A stretch of 64,000 nucleotides of DNA, taken from contig CANMCF010000017.1 in NCBI GenBank assembly GCA_947496215.1, positions 1 to 64,000 on the forward strand. Direction: 5' to 3'. Each line of letters starts with the position of its first letter. Position 1 is the stretch's first letter. The DNA comes from an uncultured Bizionia sp. (GTDB taxonomy: Bacteria > Bacteroidota > Bacteroidia > Flavobacteriales > Flavobacteriaceae). Made by a program: the position numbers and the translations under genes. Positions 44,107 through 54,398 of the stretch are shown piece after piece. The notes under the pieces are model-generated. The model was not told where the DNA came from and made no database searches. It saw only the letters and a program-made list of their open reading frames with translations.

Positions 44107-45900
44107 ATGTCAGCACACGCAGCAGATACTCACGCACACGACGATCATGGTCACCATCATAAAGAAACGTTTGTAACTAAATATATATTTAGTCAAGATC
44201 ATAAAATGATAGCCAAACAGTACCTGATAACGGGTACTATTATGGGGGTTATTGGTGTTATGATGTCACTTATGATGCGTATGCAAATTGCATGGCCAGA
44301 AGAGCCAAATGCAATATTTCAAGCTTTATTAGGTAAGTGGGCGCCAGAAGGTGTTATGGACGCAGATATCTATTTGGCATTGGTTACCATTCACGGTACC
44401 ATAATGGTATTCTTTGTTTTAACGGCAGGATTGAGTGGTACATTTAGTAACCTGTTGATTCCATTGCAAATTGGAGCGAGGGACATGGCCTCTGGATTCC
44501 TTAATATGATATCCTATTGGTTGTTCTTCGTATCAAGTGTTATAATGGTATTGTCTTTCTTCGTAGAAGCTGGACCAGCCGCAGCAGGTTGGACAATATA
44601 CCCACCGTTGAGTGCTTTGCCATTGGCTCAAGGAGGTTCTGGAGCAGGTATGACGATGTGGTTGGTATCTATGGCTATCTTTATTGCTTCATCATTGTTG
44701 GGGTCTCTTAACTATGTTGTAACGGTAATCAACCTTAGGACTAAAGGGATGTCAATGACTAGACTTCCGTTGACCATATGGGCATTCTTCGTAACAGCAG
44801 TTATCGGTATCATTTCATTCCCTGTATTGTTGTCTGCAGCTTTGTTGTTGATAATGGATAGAAGTTTTGGAACATCGTTTTTCTTGTCGGATATATTCAT
44901 TCAAGGGGAAGTATTGCACTATCAAGGTGGTTCTCCAGTATTGTTTGAACACTTGTTCTGGTTTTTGGGACACCCTGAGGTATACATCGTATTATTGCCA
45001 GCATTGGGAATAACATCGGAAATCATAGCAACTAATTCACGTAAACCGATCTTTGGATATAGAGCCATGGTAGCTTCCATTTTGGCAATTGCATTCTTAT
45101 CTACAATTGTTTGGGGACACCATATGTTTATTTCAGGAATGAATCCTTTCTTGGGATCTGTATTTACATTTACGACATTATTGATAGCAATCCCTTCGGC
45201 AGTCAAGGCATTCAACTATATAACCACATTATGGAAAGGAAATCTACAGATGAACCCAGCCATGTTGTTTTCAATTGGATTGGTTTCAACATTCATAACA
45301 GGAGGTTTAACTGGAATTATTCTTGGTGACAGTGCTTTGGACATCAATGTACACGATACGTATTTTGTTGTAGCTCACTTCCACTTGGTAATGGGGATAT
45401 CTGCACTTTATGGAATGTTTGCAGGAATCTACCATTGGTTCCCTAAGATGTTTGGACGCATGTTGAACAAGAATCTTGGATATGTTCACTTTTGGGTAAC
45501 TGCAATATGTGCCTATGGAGTATTCTTCCCTATGCACTTTATTGGGATGGCTGGTTTGCCAAGACGTTACTACACGAATAGTAACTTCCCATTGTTTGAT
45601 GATTTGGCCGATGTGAATGTAGTTATTACGATATTTGCATTAATTGGAGGAGCTTTTCAAATTGTATTCTTGTATAATTTCTTCAATAGCATATTCTTTG
45701 GCAAGAAAGCGATACAGAACCCATGGAAGTCCAATACATTGGAATGGACAACACCAGTAGAGCATATGCACGGAAATTGGCCAGGGGAAATTCCTCATGT
45801 ACATCGTTGGGCTTATGACTATAGCAAACCAGGTCATGATGAGGATTATGTACCTCAAATAGTACCTTTAAAAGAAGGGGAAGAAGAATTGCAACATTAG
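44107..45900 (+). CDS. coxA: cytochrome c oxidase subunit I (A-type haem-copper oxidase)
   Basis: This is a 597-residue catalytic subunit with twelve helices. The motifs are those of A1-type oxidases: VTIHGTIMVFFVLTAG (haem a ligand), FWFLGHPEVYIVLLPALG (CuB His, the crosslinked Tyr and the D-channel Glu), WGHHMFISG (CuB His pair) and HDTYFVVAHFHLVMG (haem a3 and haem a ligands). It is not a cbb3-type enzyme despite occasional database naming. The N-terminus is His-rich (HAHDDHGHHHKE). No subunit III gene follows, so it must lie elsewhere. Confidence 0.97.
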   Translation: MSAHAADTHAHDDHGHHHKETFVTKYIFSQDHKMIAKQYLITGTIMGVIGVMMSLMMRMQIAWPEEPNAIFQALLGKWAPEGVMDADIYLALVTIHGTIMVFFVLTAGLSGTFSNLLIPLQIGARDMASGFLNMISYWLFFVSSVIMVLSFFVEAGPAAAGWTIYPPLSALPLAQGGSGAGMTMWLVSMAIFIASSLLGSLNYVVTVINLRTKGMSMTRLPLTIWAFFVTAVIGIISFPVLLSAALLLIMDRSFGTSFFLSDIFIQGEVLHYQGGSPVLFEHLFWFLGHPEVYIVLLPALGITSEIIATNSRKPIFGYRAMVASILAIAFLSTIVWGHHMFISGMNPFLGSVFTFTTLLIAIPSAVKAFNYITTLWKGNLQMNPAMLFSIGLVSTFITGGLTGIILGDSALDINVHDTYFVVAHFHLVMGISALYGMFAGIYHWFPKMFGRMLNKNLGYVHFWVTAICAYGVFFPMHFIGMAGLPRRYYTNSNFPLFDDLADVNVVITIFALIGGAFQIVFLYNFFNSIFFGKKAIQNPWKSNTLEWTTPVEHMHGNWPGEIPHVHRWAYDYSKPGHDEDYVPQIVPLKEGEEELQH

Positions 45901-45928
45901 ATACAATTCTACTATAATAAAACAAAAA

Positions 45929-45957
45929 ATGCTCATTCGAAAGAATGAGCATTTTTT
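45929..45957 (+). terminator. terminator of act-cox operon
   Basis: ATGCTCATTC-GAAA-GAATGAGCAT is a perfect 10-bp stem with a GNRA-like loop followed by five T residues; an A-run precedes it. Confidence 0.9.
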
Positions 45958-46156
45958 GTTTTTGTAACATTTTGTAAGTCAGGCGATTGAGTGTATAAAA
46001 ATTAAAATAAACGAAAAAAAATCGACAAAAGACAAAAAAAACTGTTAAATTGCTATGTAATAATGTTTTTTGTTGATTGTTTAAATGCATCATTTACAGT
46101 ATGATATTTTAATTTCCCAACGAAAAAGCTATTGACTAACTTGACCTACTTATATT

Positions 46157-49100
46157 ATGAAAACAAGATTTCTATCTTTGTTTAGGATTGTGGCTACGCC
46201 TGTATCCTATATTCTGGTATTCCTATTCACGGTATTTTTTGCCAATGCACAATGTCCAACTGTAATAGACCCAAGTCCCCCAGCTATATGTGATGGCGCA
46301 GGTTTGACCTTTGCGGATTTGAGTGTCTATGTCACAGATAATGGAGGCGGCGTCGTTTGGTATGATGCCTTGACCGGAGGGAATGCATTTGCTGATACCG
46401 AATTTGTTCAAGATGGTACCTTCTATGCGGACGATGTGGCTGGAAGTTGTACCATCAGACCTATGCTTACCATAAAATTTGTGGTTGTTGCATCAGGAGC
46501 GAATCTAGACGGGATCTATTGTTCGACTGAGAATGCAACTATACAAACATACATAGATGAAGTATTGCAACCTGAAATTCCTGTAGGGGGAAGTCTGGAA
46601 ATCTATTATGATGTCGATTTGACAAGTCCAGCATCAGGAACAGACCCACTGCCAGGTGGAGGAACAAACTATTTTATAGTATTTGTTGACAGCGGAGGTT
46701 GTAGAAGCCAAATAGAAGGAGGGAGTACTGCCGTTTTTATAGCTCCATTGGACCCCACCCCACCCACCCCTCAAGATTTTTGTTCGAATACCAATCCAAC
46801 CGTGGGGGATTTGAATTCAGGTAGTGTGGACAACGTCAGCTGGTATGCCAATGTAGATGGCAATGGAGATCCAATATTGCCAGCTTTGCAGTTGACAACA
46901 CCATTGATAGATGGGGAAAATTATTATGTTCAAGCCAGTGATTTCTTTTGTACCAGTAATGCAGTGGAAGTGGTTGTAGGAATACAAGATCCTTTTGATG
47001 CAGGATTGTCTGCGGCACTGGATTATTGCAATGACAATGTACCTACTGCCGATTTCAACTTGTTCGATGAATTGGGAGGGACTCCTGATACGGTAGGTGT
47101 TTGGACAGGACCACTACCAACATCCAATGGACACTTGGGAACGGTGAACATATCTACATTGACTACAGAAGGAACATATGTCTTTACATACACAGTACCA
47201 GTTAATGGAGCTTGTCCAGAAGATTCTGCCACGGTTACCATTACCATATATGAAACCTTTACTTCGGGAATGATATCTGCAGCAAACCCAGCAACGTTTT
47301 GCGAGGCTGGTTTACCATCTACGTTTGATTTGGCGACATTGTTGGACAATGAAGATCCAAATGGGCAATGGACGCAAGGGACAATGAGTACAGATCCAGT
47401 GGTGACTTCTCCAATAGATTTGACGGGATTCACTCCAGGAACCTATGATTTCACCTATACACAGAACATATTGCCTAATCCATGTCCAGAAGAATCCACA
47501 ACTGTTCAAGTCGTGGTATTAGAAGACCCTGATGCAGGAAATGCAATAAACCAAGTATTTTGTGAAAATGAATTGAGTTTGAATTCACCTTTTGATTTGT
47601 TCACTGCTTTGGATGGTTCTCAGGATGACAATGGAGGAACTTGGACAGATGGTTTGGGAGCTACCGTAACCAATCCTGTCGACATTACTGGATTTACAGT
47701 TGTCGGTAGTCCGTATACCTATACATATACTATCGATAACGGTATATGTATAGATTCAGAAGACATAACAATTACAATAGAACTGGCACCAGAATCAGGA
47801 ACGGTTAACAATAGTCCGGAATTTTGTGAAGGTGAAGGTTCGTCCAGTTATGATTTATTCGATTTGTTGGATGGGGAAGATCAAACTGGGACGTGGTACA
47901 TAGGAATGGACAATACGGGAACGGCAACTGCCAACCCAATAGATTTATCCGTTTTGACGGCAGGAACATACGATTATACTTTTGATGTTGATGCTATTGG
48001 AAGCTGTGATGATGAATTGGTTACGGTAACGATAACCATCAACCCATTGCCCAATACAGGAACAGCTACACCAGTCATACTTTGTGAAAATGACTTGGCA
48101 GGAAACTCTCCTTTGGATCTGTTTGGACAACTATCAGGAAATGATGCAGGAGGAGTTTGGACGGATGACGATGCCAGTGGAGCATTGTCAGGAAGCAATG
48201 TCGATTTAACTATATTGGCAGTAGGAATATATAATTATACTTACAACATTACCGATGGAAATGCATGTATTAGTAGTAGCACGGTAACTGTAACCATTGA
48301 AGAAGCGCCAGAATCTGGTAATGTATTGCCACCAGTGGAAATATGCATATCGGAGGTAGGAGCAAATTCACCATTCGACTTGTTCGTGTTGTTGGACGGG
48401 ACACAAGATGCAAATGGAACTTGGTATGATGGAATAGACACGTCGGGAGTCATAGTGACCAATCCAATAGACATCTCTGGTTTTGTCGAAGGCACTTACG
48501 ACTATACATATTCGGTGCCGGCAATAGGAAACTGTACTGATGTTGATGTTACGGTCCAAATAATAATCAATGGTTTACCGAATACAGGAACTGCGACACC
48601 GATTGCATTTTGTGAAAACGAATTGACAACAAATTCGCCATTCGACTTGTTCAATCAATTGTCTGGAAACGATACAGGAGGAACTTGGAGTGATGATGAT
48701 TCCACAGGAGTATTAACAGGGAACAATGTCGATTTAACGCTTTTGACCCTTGGAACTTATAATTATACATACAGTATAACAGACGCCAACAATTGTTCGA
48801 ACAGTAGTACGGTGGCGATAACGATCGAAGAAGCACCAGAATCTGGTAATGCATTGCCTCCAGTGGAAATATGTGAGGAAAACGTTGGAGCTAATTCGCC
48901 ATTTGACTTGTTCACATTATTGGATGGAACACAAGATACGAACGGAACCTGGTATGATGGAGTAGATACATCGGGAGCTGCGGTGACAAATCCAATTGAC
49001 ATTTCTGGATTGACGGCAGGAACATATGACTATACATATTCTGTGCCAGCAATAGGAAGTTGTACGGATGAAGATGTCACTGTGCAAATAATGATCAACG

Positions 49101-51373
49101 CAACACCAAATACCGGAACGGCTGCACCAATTGAATTCTGTGAAGATGATGCAGCGATGAATTCACCATTCGATCTATTTGGCCAACTCTCAGGAAACGA
49201 TGCAGGAGGAACATGGGGAGATGATGATGCTACAGGAGCACTCACAGGAAGCAATGTGGATTTGACGGTGTTGACAATAGGAACATATGATTTTACATAC
49301 AGCATATCCGATGTTAATGGTTGTACCAATAATAGTACGGTAAGCATAACCATTAATGATAGCCCGGAAGCAGGAACAGCGATACCATTTGAAATATGTC
49401 AAATAGATGTCCCTAACAATACACCATTGGATCTATTCGGTCAATTGACAGGAAACGATACAGGAGGTACATGGGCAGATGATGATGCAACAGGAGCATT
49501 GATAGTAAACAATGTGGATTTGACGATGCTGCCAGTCGGAACTTACAACTATACCTATACGGCAAGTACGGCATCCTGTCCAGATGACATGGCAACGGTT
49601 TCGGTAACCATTGAAGATACTGTTGCTCCAACTGCAATGGCATCGCAAGCATTTTGTGATGCAGCCACAGTAGGAGATCTAACAGCTGCAGGAACAACGA
49701 TACAATGGTATGATGAGGCTACGGGAGGAGTTCCTTTGGATGTAACAACAGCACTGGTGGATGGAGAGACCTACTATGCATCTCAAACAGATGCAAGTTG
49801 TGAATCTGTGATACGAGTAGAAGTCACGGTGACCATCAACCAATCACCAAACTCGGGAGGTGTAAACTCCAATGCATTCAATGTGTGTGAAAATGATACT
49901 GGTGTAGACTTGGCATTGGGATTGGATGGGACGCAAGATGGAGGAGGAACCTGGTACATGGGGTCAGACACTTCTGGTACAGTGGTTACCAACCCGTTTG
50001 ATACGACAGGTCTAACACCGGGAGATTATGATCTTACTTATTCCGTGACAGCAATGCCACCTTGTGTGGATGCCACGACAACGATAACTTTGAGCATAGA
50101 TGGCCCATTGAACGCAGGTACAGATGCAATTTTGGAAATCTGTAGCAACAATGGAGCGACGGATTTATTCGCATTGATAGGAACAGCAGATGCAGGAGGT
50201 GCATGGGTACCGACTTTGGCTAGTGGAACAGGAGTGTTCGATCCTTTGGTGGATGCAGACGGAACATATACCTACCTGTTGGCCAATGCATGTGGGAATT
50301 TTACCAGCGAAGTCCAGGTAACGGTGACTCAGGAACCAAATGCAGGAGGAGATAATGCAACGACATTATGTGTAATAGATGGCACGGTTGATTTATTTGC
50401 GGAGTTGACAGGAATACCAGATGCAACTGGAATATGGACACCAGCTCTAGCAAGTGGAACAGGTGTTTTTGATCCTGAAGTAGATGCAGCAGGTGTATAT
50501 ACATACACTGTTACTGCAACTGGGTTTTGTACAATGGATGCTACGGCACAAATAACCGTAACAGTAAATAACACGGTTCCACCGACAATAGTGGATGCCA
50601 ACCCTATATATTGTGTGGTAGACAATCCGACGGTAGCAGATTTAAGTACAACGGTATCTGGAACTGGACAAATAACCTGGTATGAGGATGCCACACTAAC
50701 CACGGTCTTAGATGCTACTGTAGCACTGGAAGATGGAGAAGATTATTTTGCGACGCAAACAGGGACATCAGGATGTGAGTCTTCGGTGAATGTGCAAATA
50801 ACGGTTACAGTAAGCGACGCTCCGACACCGACACTCATAGACCCGGATAGTGAATTATGTATTAACGACTCGCCGACAATAAATGAATTGACATTGAATG
50901 TGCTGCAATACGATGCTTCGTTGAACAATGTCATTTGGTATGATGCTGAAACCAACGGGAACGTGATTTCCAGTACAACACCACTTACAGTGGGAACAAC
51001 GTATTATGCAGTACTTGTGAATGCGACGACAGGATGTGAAAGCAGTGTGCCTTTGGCCGTAACCCCGGATTTGACTGGATGTGGATTGATTATGATCCCG
51101 GACGGGTTCTCTCCTAATGGAGATGGGACCAATGATACGTTCGACATAGATAATGCAAATTTGCTATATCCAAACTTCGAGATGGAGATATACAACCGTT
51201 ATGGAAACATAGTATATAAAGGAAAAGCATCGACACCACGCTTCAATGGGAAATCAAATCAATCCAGGACCTTGGGAAGTGGTGATTTACCGGTAGGAAT
51301 ATACTATTATATTTTTAACTTCAATGACGGTGTCACAAAGGCAAAACAAGGAACTTTATACCTAAGCAGATAA
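46157..51373 (+). CDS. large repetitive adhesin with type B T9SS sorting domain
   Basis: This is a 1738-residue secreted protein. After a signal peptide (to about residue 31, ANAQC) it consists of many Ig-like repeats of about 85-90 residues, alternating two types (GNDAGGTWxDDDATGAL and LLDGTQDxNGTWYDG). The C-terminus (from GFSPNGDGTNDTFDIDNAN) is a gliding-motility-type C-terminal domain, which directs export through the type IX secretion system and attachment to the cell surface (type B sorting, with EIYNRYGNIVYKG). Family members include SprB-like adhesins. It is the first gene of an operon with a PorP/SprF protein and an OmpA protein. Confidence 0.93.
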   Translation: MKTRFLSLFRIVATPVSYILVFLFTVFFANAQCPTVIDPSPPAICDGAGLTFADLSVYVTDNGGGVVWYDALTGGNAFADTEFVQDGTFYADDVAGSCTIRPMLTIKFVVVASGANLDGIYCSTENATIQTYIDEVLQPEIPVGGSLEIYYDVDLTSPASGTDPLPGGGTNYFIVFVDSGGCRSQIEGGSTAVFIAPLDPTPPTPQDFCSNTNPTVGDLNSGSVDNVSWYANVDGNGDPILPALQLTTPLIDGENYYVQASDFFCTSNAVEVVVGIQDPFDAGLSAALDYCNDNVPTADFNLFDELGGTPDTVGVWTGPLPTSNGHLGTVNISTLTTEGTYVFTYTVPVNGACPEDSATVTITIYETFTSGMISAANPATFCEAGLPSTFDLATLLDNEDPNGQWTQGTMSTDPVVTSPIDLTGFTPGTYDFTYTQNILPNPCPEESTTVQVVVLEDPDAGNAINQVFCENELSLNSPFDLFTALDGSQDDNGGTWTDGLGATVTNPVDITGFTVVGSPYTYTYTIDNGICIDSEDITITIELAPESGTVNNSPEFCEGEGSSSYDLFDLLDGEDQTGTWYIGMDNTGTATANPIDLSVLTAGTYDYTFDVDAIGSCDDELVTVTITINPLPNTGTATPVILCENDLAGNSPLDLFGQLSGNDAGGVWTDDDASGALSGSNVDLTILAVGIYNYTYNITDGNACISSSTVTVTIEEAPESGNVLPPVEICISEVGANSPFDLFVLLDGTQDANGTWYDGIDTSGVIVTNPIDISGFVEGTYDYTYSVPAIGNCTDVDVTVQIIINGLPNTGTATPIAFCENELTTNSPFDLFNQLSGNDTGGTWSDDDSTGVLTGNNVDLTLLTLGTYNYTYSITDANNCSNSSTVAITIEEAPESGNALPPVEICEENVGANSPFDLFTLLDGTQDTNGTWYDGVDTSGAAVTNPIDISGLTAGTYDYTYSVPAIGSCTDEDVTVQIMINATPNTGTAAPIEFCEDDAAMNSPFDLFGQLSGNDAGGTWGDDDATGALTGSNVDLTVLTIGTYDFTYSISDVNGCTNNSTVSITINDSPEAGTAIPFEICQIDVPNNTPLDLFGQLTGNDTGGTWADDDATGALIVNNVDLTMLPVGTYNYTYTASTASCPDDMATVSVTIEDTVAPTAMASQAFCDAATVGDLTAAGTTIQWYDEATGGVPLDVTTALVDGETYYASQTDASCESVIRVEVTVTINQSPNSGGVNSNAFNVCENDTGVDLALGLDGTQDGGGTWYMGSDTSGTVVTNPFDTTGLTPGDYDLTYSVTAMPPCVDATTTITLSIDGPLNAGTDAILEICSNNGATDLFALIGTADAGGAWVPTLASGTGVFDPLVDADGTYTYLLANACGNFTSEVQVTVTQEPNAGGDNATTLCVIDGTVDLFAELTGIPDATGIWTPALASGTGVFDPEVDAAGVYTYTVTATGFCTMDATAQITVTVNNTVPPTIVDANPIYCVVDNPTVADLSTTVSGTGQITWYEDATLTTVLDATVALEDGEDYFATQTGTSGCESSVNVQITVTVSDAPTPTLIDPDSELCINDSPTINELTLNVLQYDASLNNVIWYDAETNGNVISSTTPLTVGTTYYAVLVNATTGCESSVPLAVTPDLTGCGLIMIPDGFSPNGDGTNDTFDIDNANLLYPNFEMEIYNRYGNIVYKGKASTPRFNGKSNQSRTLGSGDLPVGIYYYIFNFNDGVTKAKQGTLYLSR
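48060..49620 (+). repeat. 528-bp two-domain tandem repeats in the adhesin gene
   Basis: The block ggaaacgatgcagg and its variants recur at 48137, 48665, 49193 and 49451. The first three are exactly 528 bp (176 codons) apart and include both domain types (A then B); ccagtggaaatatg recurs at 48332 and 48860, also 528 bp apart. The last A unit follows after only 258 bp. The pattern shows that an A-B pair was duplicated as a unit, in frame. Confidence 0.88.
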
Positions 51374-51403
51374 TTTTTTAGATAAAACACAATTTTAAAA
51401 AAG

Positions 51404-52360
51404 ATGAAAGATTTAAATATATATCATAAAATAGCTGCGATGGTTGGGTTGGCATTGATGTCATTTCAAGGTAATGCTCAGCAAGATGTTCAGTTTACGC
51501 ATTATATGTACAATATGAGTGTTGTAAATCCTGCATATGCAACTGCAGAGGAAAACATATTGAACATAGGCGGATTGTATAGAACACAATGGGTCGGTTT
51601 GGAAGGAGCCCCAAAGACGGGGACTTTTTTCGCACACACTCCGATTAACGAGAAAATAGAAGTAGGGATTTCCTTTACCAACGACAATATAGGGAATGTA
51701 GTGGATGAGAATAACATTTACGCGGATTTCGCCTATGTGTTGCCAGTAGGATTGGAAAGTAAGTTGTCGTTGGGCCTCAAGGCCGGAGTTACGCTTTTCA
51801 ATGCCAATTTCAATGGATTTAACTTGCAATCAGGAAATCAAACCACGGATGTCGCATTCGATGAAAACATTAGCAAAGCCTTTCCCAATCTAGGTATAGG
51901 AGCATACTTCTTTACAAAGAACTATTATTTGGGGGGTTCTGCACCTAACTTGTTGACGACAAAACACCTGGAGACCCAAAATGGGGTGAAATCCACAGGT
52001 GTAGAGAGTGTACACTATTTCCTTACTGGAGGTTATGTATTTGAATTCAACAAGAATTTGAAATTCAAACCTGCATTTATGGCAAAAGGAGTTAGTGGAG
52101 CGCCATTGGCATTGGATCTTACGGCAAATGTCTTGATAAACGATAGACTTGAAGCTGGTTTGGGGTATCGTTTGGATGATGCGATAAGTGCGTTGGCAAG
52201 CTTTAGGATTACACCAAATTTGAGAGTAGGGTACTCGTATGACTATACAACAACTAACTTGGGAGATTACAACTCGGGATCACACGAAATATTTGTTTTG
52301 TTCGATGTGGATTTGTTCGGATTGAAAGGTGGTTACGATCGTTCACCAAGATTCTTCTAA
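51404..52360 (+). CDS. PorP/SprF family type IX secretion membrane protein
   Basis: This is a 318-residue outer-membrane protein with a signal peptide (cleavage after GNAQ, about residue 25) and the typical opening of the PorP/SprF family (QQDVQFTHYMYNMSVVNPAY, GLYRTQWVGLEGAPKTGTFF). A beta-barrel of about fourteen strands is expected. Family members attach or help deliver the adhesin encoded just before them, so this one most likely serves the 1738-residue protein. 30 bp after the adhesin, 18 bp before the OmpA gene. Confidence 0.95.
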   Translation: MKDLNIYHKIAAMVGLALMSFQGNAQQDVQFTHYMYNMSVVNPAYATAEENILNIGGLYRTQWVGLEGAPKTGTFFAHTPINEKIEVGISFTNDNIGNVVDENNIYADFAYVLPVGLESKLSLGLKAGVTLFNANFNGFNLQSGNQTTDVAFDENISKAFPNLGIGAYFFTKNYYLGGSAPNLLTTKHLETQNGVKSTGVESVHYFLTGGYVFEFNKNLKFKPAFMAKGVSGAPLALDLTANVLINDRLEAGLGYRLDDAISALASFRITPNLRVGYSYDYTTTNLGDYNSGSHEIFVLFDVDLFGLKGGYDRSPRFF

Positions 52361-52377
52361 AAATAAAGACTATAAAG

Positions 52378-54258
52378 ATGAAAAAACAGATATACATACT
52401 TGCCTTTTTATTAGTTGGAGTTGCAGCATCGGCGCAAAAAGGAAGCTTGAAAAGAGCAAATACGCTTTTTGAAATGAAAGCCTACGCAGAAGCTGCCAAC
52501 ATATATGAAGGCAAAGAACGTTCTCAAGACGTTTTGCAAAACTTGGCAGATAGTTATTATTACAACATGTCAATGCAAAAGGCAATTAAAACCTATAGGG
52601 AATTGTTTTTGACATATGGAGACTCAATAGACATCGAATTGCATTTCAGGTATGCACAAGCGCTCAAAGGAGTTCAGAATTATAAGGAAGCAGATAAGCA
52701 TTTGAGTAGATATTACAACAGAAAGGTGAATACGCCAGCATTTATTGAAGAACTGGAAAAAACGACACCCCATACATTTGAAGTGAAACAATTGGAAAAC
52801 AAGAATTCCAACGGTGATTTTGGATTGTCTTTCTATGGGGATAGAGTGGTGTTTGCATCTGCAAGAAATGAGGAAAACCCTTCATTTGCCTGGAATGATT
52901 TGCCATATTTGGATTTATATAGCGGTAAATTGAATACAAATGGTAGCATAGAGGACGTCAAGCCTTTTTCAGATGCCATAAATACGGATTCACACGAGAG
53001 CAATGCAACGTTTACCAGAGATGGGAAAACGATGTATTTCAATAGGACGAACAAAAACCGTACGAAGACAGGAGAAGAGAGAATAGCTCATATAAAAATA
53101 TTCAAGGCGCAATTGGTAGATGGCATTTGGACCAATGTCAGTGCATTGCCATTCACATCAGACGAATATAGTACCGAGCACCCTACATTGAGCAAAGATG
53201 GAAAAACCTTGTACTTTGCAAGTGACATGCCTGGGACAAAAGGAAACTTCGATATTTTCAAGGTATCCATAAATGAAGATGGAACCTTTGGCAAGCCAGA
53301 AAATTTAGGAGACGAGGTGAATACAAGACATAGAGAACAATTCCCTTTCATAAGCGACGTGAACGTTCTATATTTTGCTTCAAATGGGCATCAAGGATAT
53401 GGAGGATTGGATGTTTTTAGAAGCAATATGGTAAATGATAATTTCGATAGGCCAGTAAACCTGGGCAGTACCATAAATAGTAGTTTGGACGATTTTGCTT
53501 ATGTCATTAGGGAAAAAGACAACAGAGGTTATGTGTCTTCCAATAAATCCGGTTACGATAGGCTGTATGGTTTTGGAAGAGAAGAAAATATTTTGACCAA
53601 GTACTTGGTGGACGGGATCGTACAAGACAAAAATAGTCAGGAACTACTGCCAGGGTCATTGGTGACCTTGTTTGATGAAACAGGAACGGTTATTCAGGAC
53701 AGCATAGTTGGGGACAATGCAGAATATTTATTCAAGATAGAACCAAACAAAAAATACAAGGTGCGTGGGACACGAAAAGCTTATATTCCTCAGGATGTCG
53801 AATTTTCAACGGACAGCAAAGGGAAAATCAGCCACAACATCTATCTTATATTGGAATCCTATGCCGATGCTGAAGCTAGAGTAAAGGAAAATGAAAGGGG
53901 AGAGGTACAAGTACAATTGGAAAAAATCTATTTTGATTTCGATAAATCTTCGATTCGTAAAGATGCTGCGACTACATTGGATGTATTGATAGGCTTAATG
54001 AAAAAGTACGAGTATATGGAAATAGAAGTCTCAGCACATACGGATGCTAGAGGGAATGATCAATATAACTTGGATTTATCGAAGGAACGTGCTGCTTCTA
54101 CCTTGGAGTATCTGGTAAGTCAGGGTATAGATCGAAACCGATTGAAAAGTATTGGATATGGTGAATTGCAACCATTGAACAAATGTGACAAAGAAGGAAT
54201 TTGTAAAGATGAGGAATACGATGTGAACAGACGTTGTGAATTCAAGATTTTGAATTAG
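52378..54258 (+). CDS. OmpA family protein with TPR and propeller-like domain
   Basis: This is a 626-residue exported protein: signal peptide (residues 1-20), TPR-like helices (20-125, LKRANTLFEMKAYAEAANIY), a PD40-type beta-propeller (about 140-410, with THPTLSKDGKTLYFASDMPG recurring as EHPTLSKDGKTLYFASDM), a carboxypeptidase-regulatory-like domain (about 410-490) and an OmpA peptidoglycan-binding domain (YFDFDKSSIRKDA, VSAHTDARGNDQYNLDLSKE). It probably tethers the adhesin/PorP system to the peptidoglycan. The operon ends here with a terminator. Confidence 0.94.
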   Translation: MKKQIYILAFLLVGVAASAQKGSLKRANTLFEMKAYAEAANIYEGKERSQDVLQNLADSYYYNMSMQKAIKTYRELFLTYGDSIDIELHFRYAQALKGVQNYKEADKHLSRYYNRKVNTPAFIEELEKTTPHTFEVKQLENKNSNGDFGLSFYGDRVVFASARNEENPSFAWNDLPYLDLYSGKLNTNGSIEDVKPFSDAINTDSHESNATFTRDGKTMYFNRTNKNRTKTGEERIAHIKIFKAQLVDGIWTNVSALPFTSDEYSTEHPTLSKDGKTLYFASDMPGTKGNFDIFKVSINEDGTFGKPENLGDEVNTRHREQFPFISDVNVLYFASNGHQGYGGLDVFRSNMVNDNFDRPVNLGSTINSSLDDFAYVIREKDNRGYVSSNKSGYDRLYGFGREENILTKYLVDGIVQDKNSQELLPGSLVTLFDETGTVIQDSIVGDNAEYLFKIEPNKKYKVRGTRKAYIPQDVEFSTDSKGKISHNIYLILESYADAEARVKENERGEVQVQLEKIYFDFDKSSIRKDAATTLDVLIGLMKKYEYMEIEVSAHTDARGNDQYNLDLSKERAASTLEYLVSQGIDRNRLKSIGYGELQPLNKCDKEGICKDEEYDVNRRCEFKILN

Positions 54259-54312
54259 CCTTATCATAGATGATAATCGAGGGATCCCATCATATATAAT
54301 AATTCCCCCTAG

Positions 54313-54348
54313 GCCTTTTAGTTTTAACAATAAACTGAAAGGCTTTTT
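54313..54348 (+). terminator. terminator of adhesin operon
   Basis: GCCTTTTAGTTT pairs with AAACTGAAAGGC over 12 bp (one G-T pair), followed by five T residues. Confidence 0.88.
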
Positions 54349-54398
54349 CTTTATCTTTGAATAATAGTATTTTTAAAATGAAATTCCTAGTTTAGGAA

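Noticed and set aside
44107-45900. cbb3-type oxidase assignment
   Set aside because: The protein has the GHPEVY motif with Glu and Tyr of A-type oxidases and stands next to a CuA-containing subunit II.
46157-51373. CRISPR-like direct repeats
   Set aside because: The repeats are in frame, long and divergent, and encode protein domains; no short repeat-spacer pattern exists anywhere in the window.
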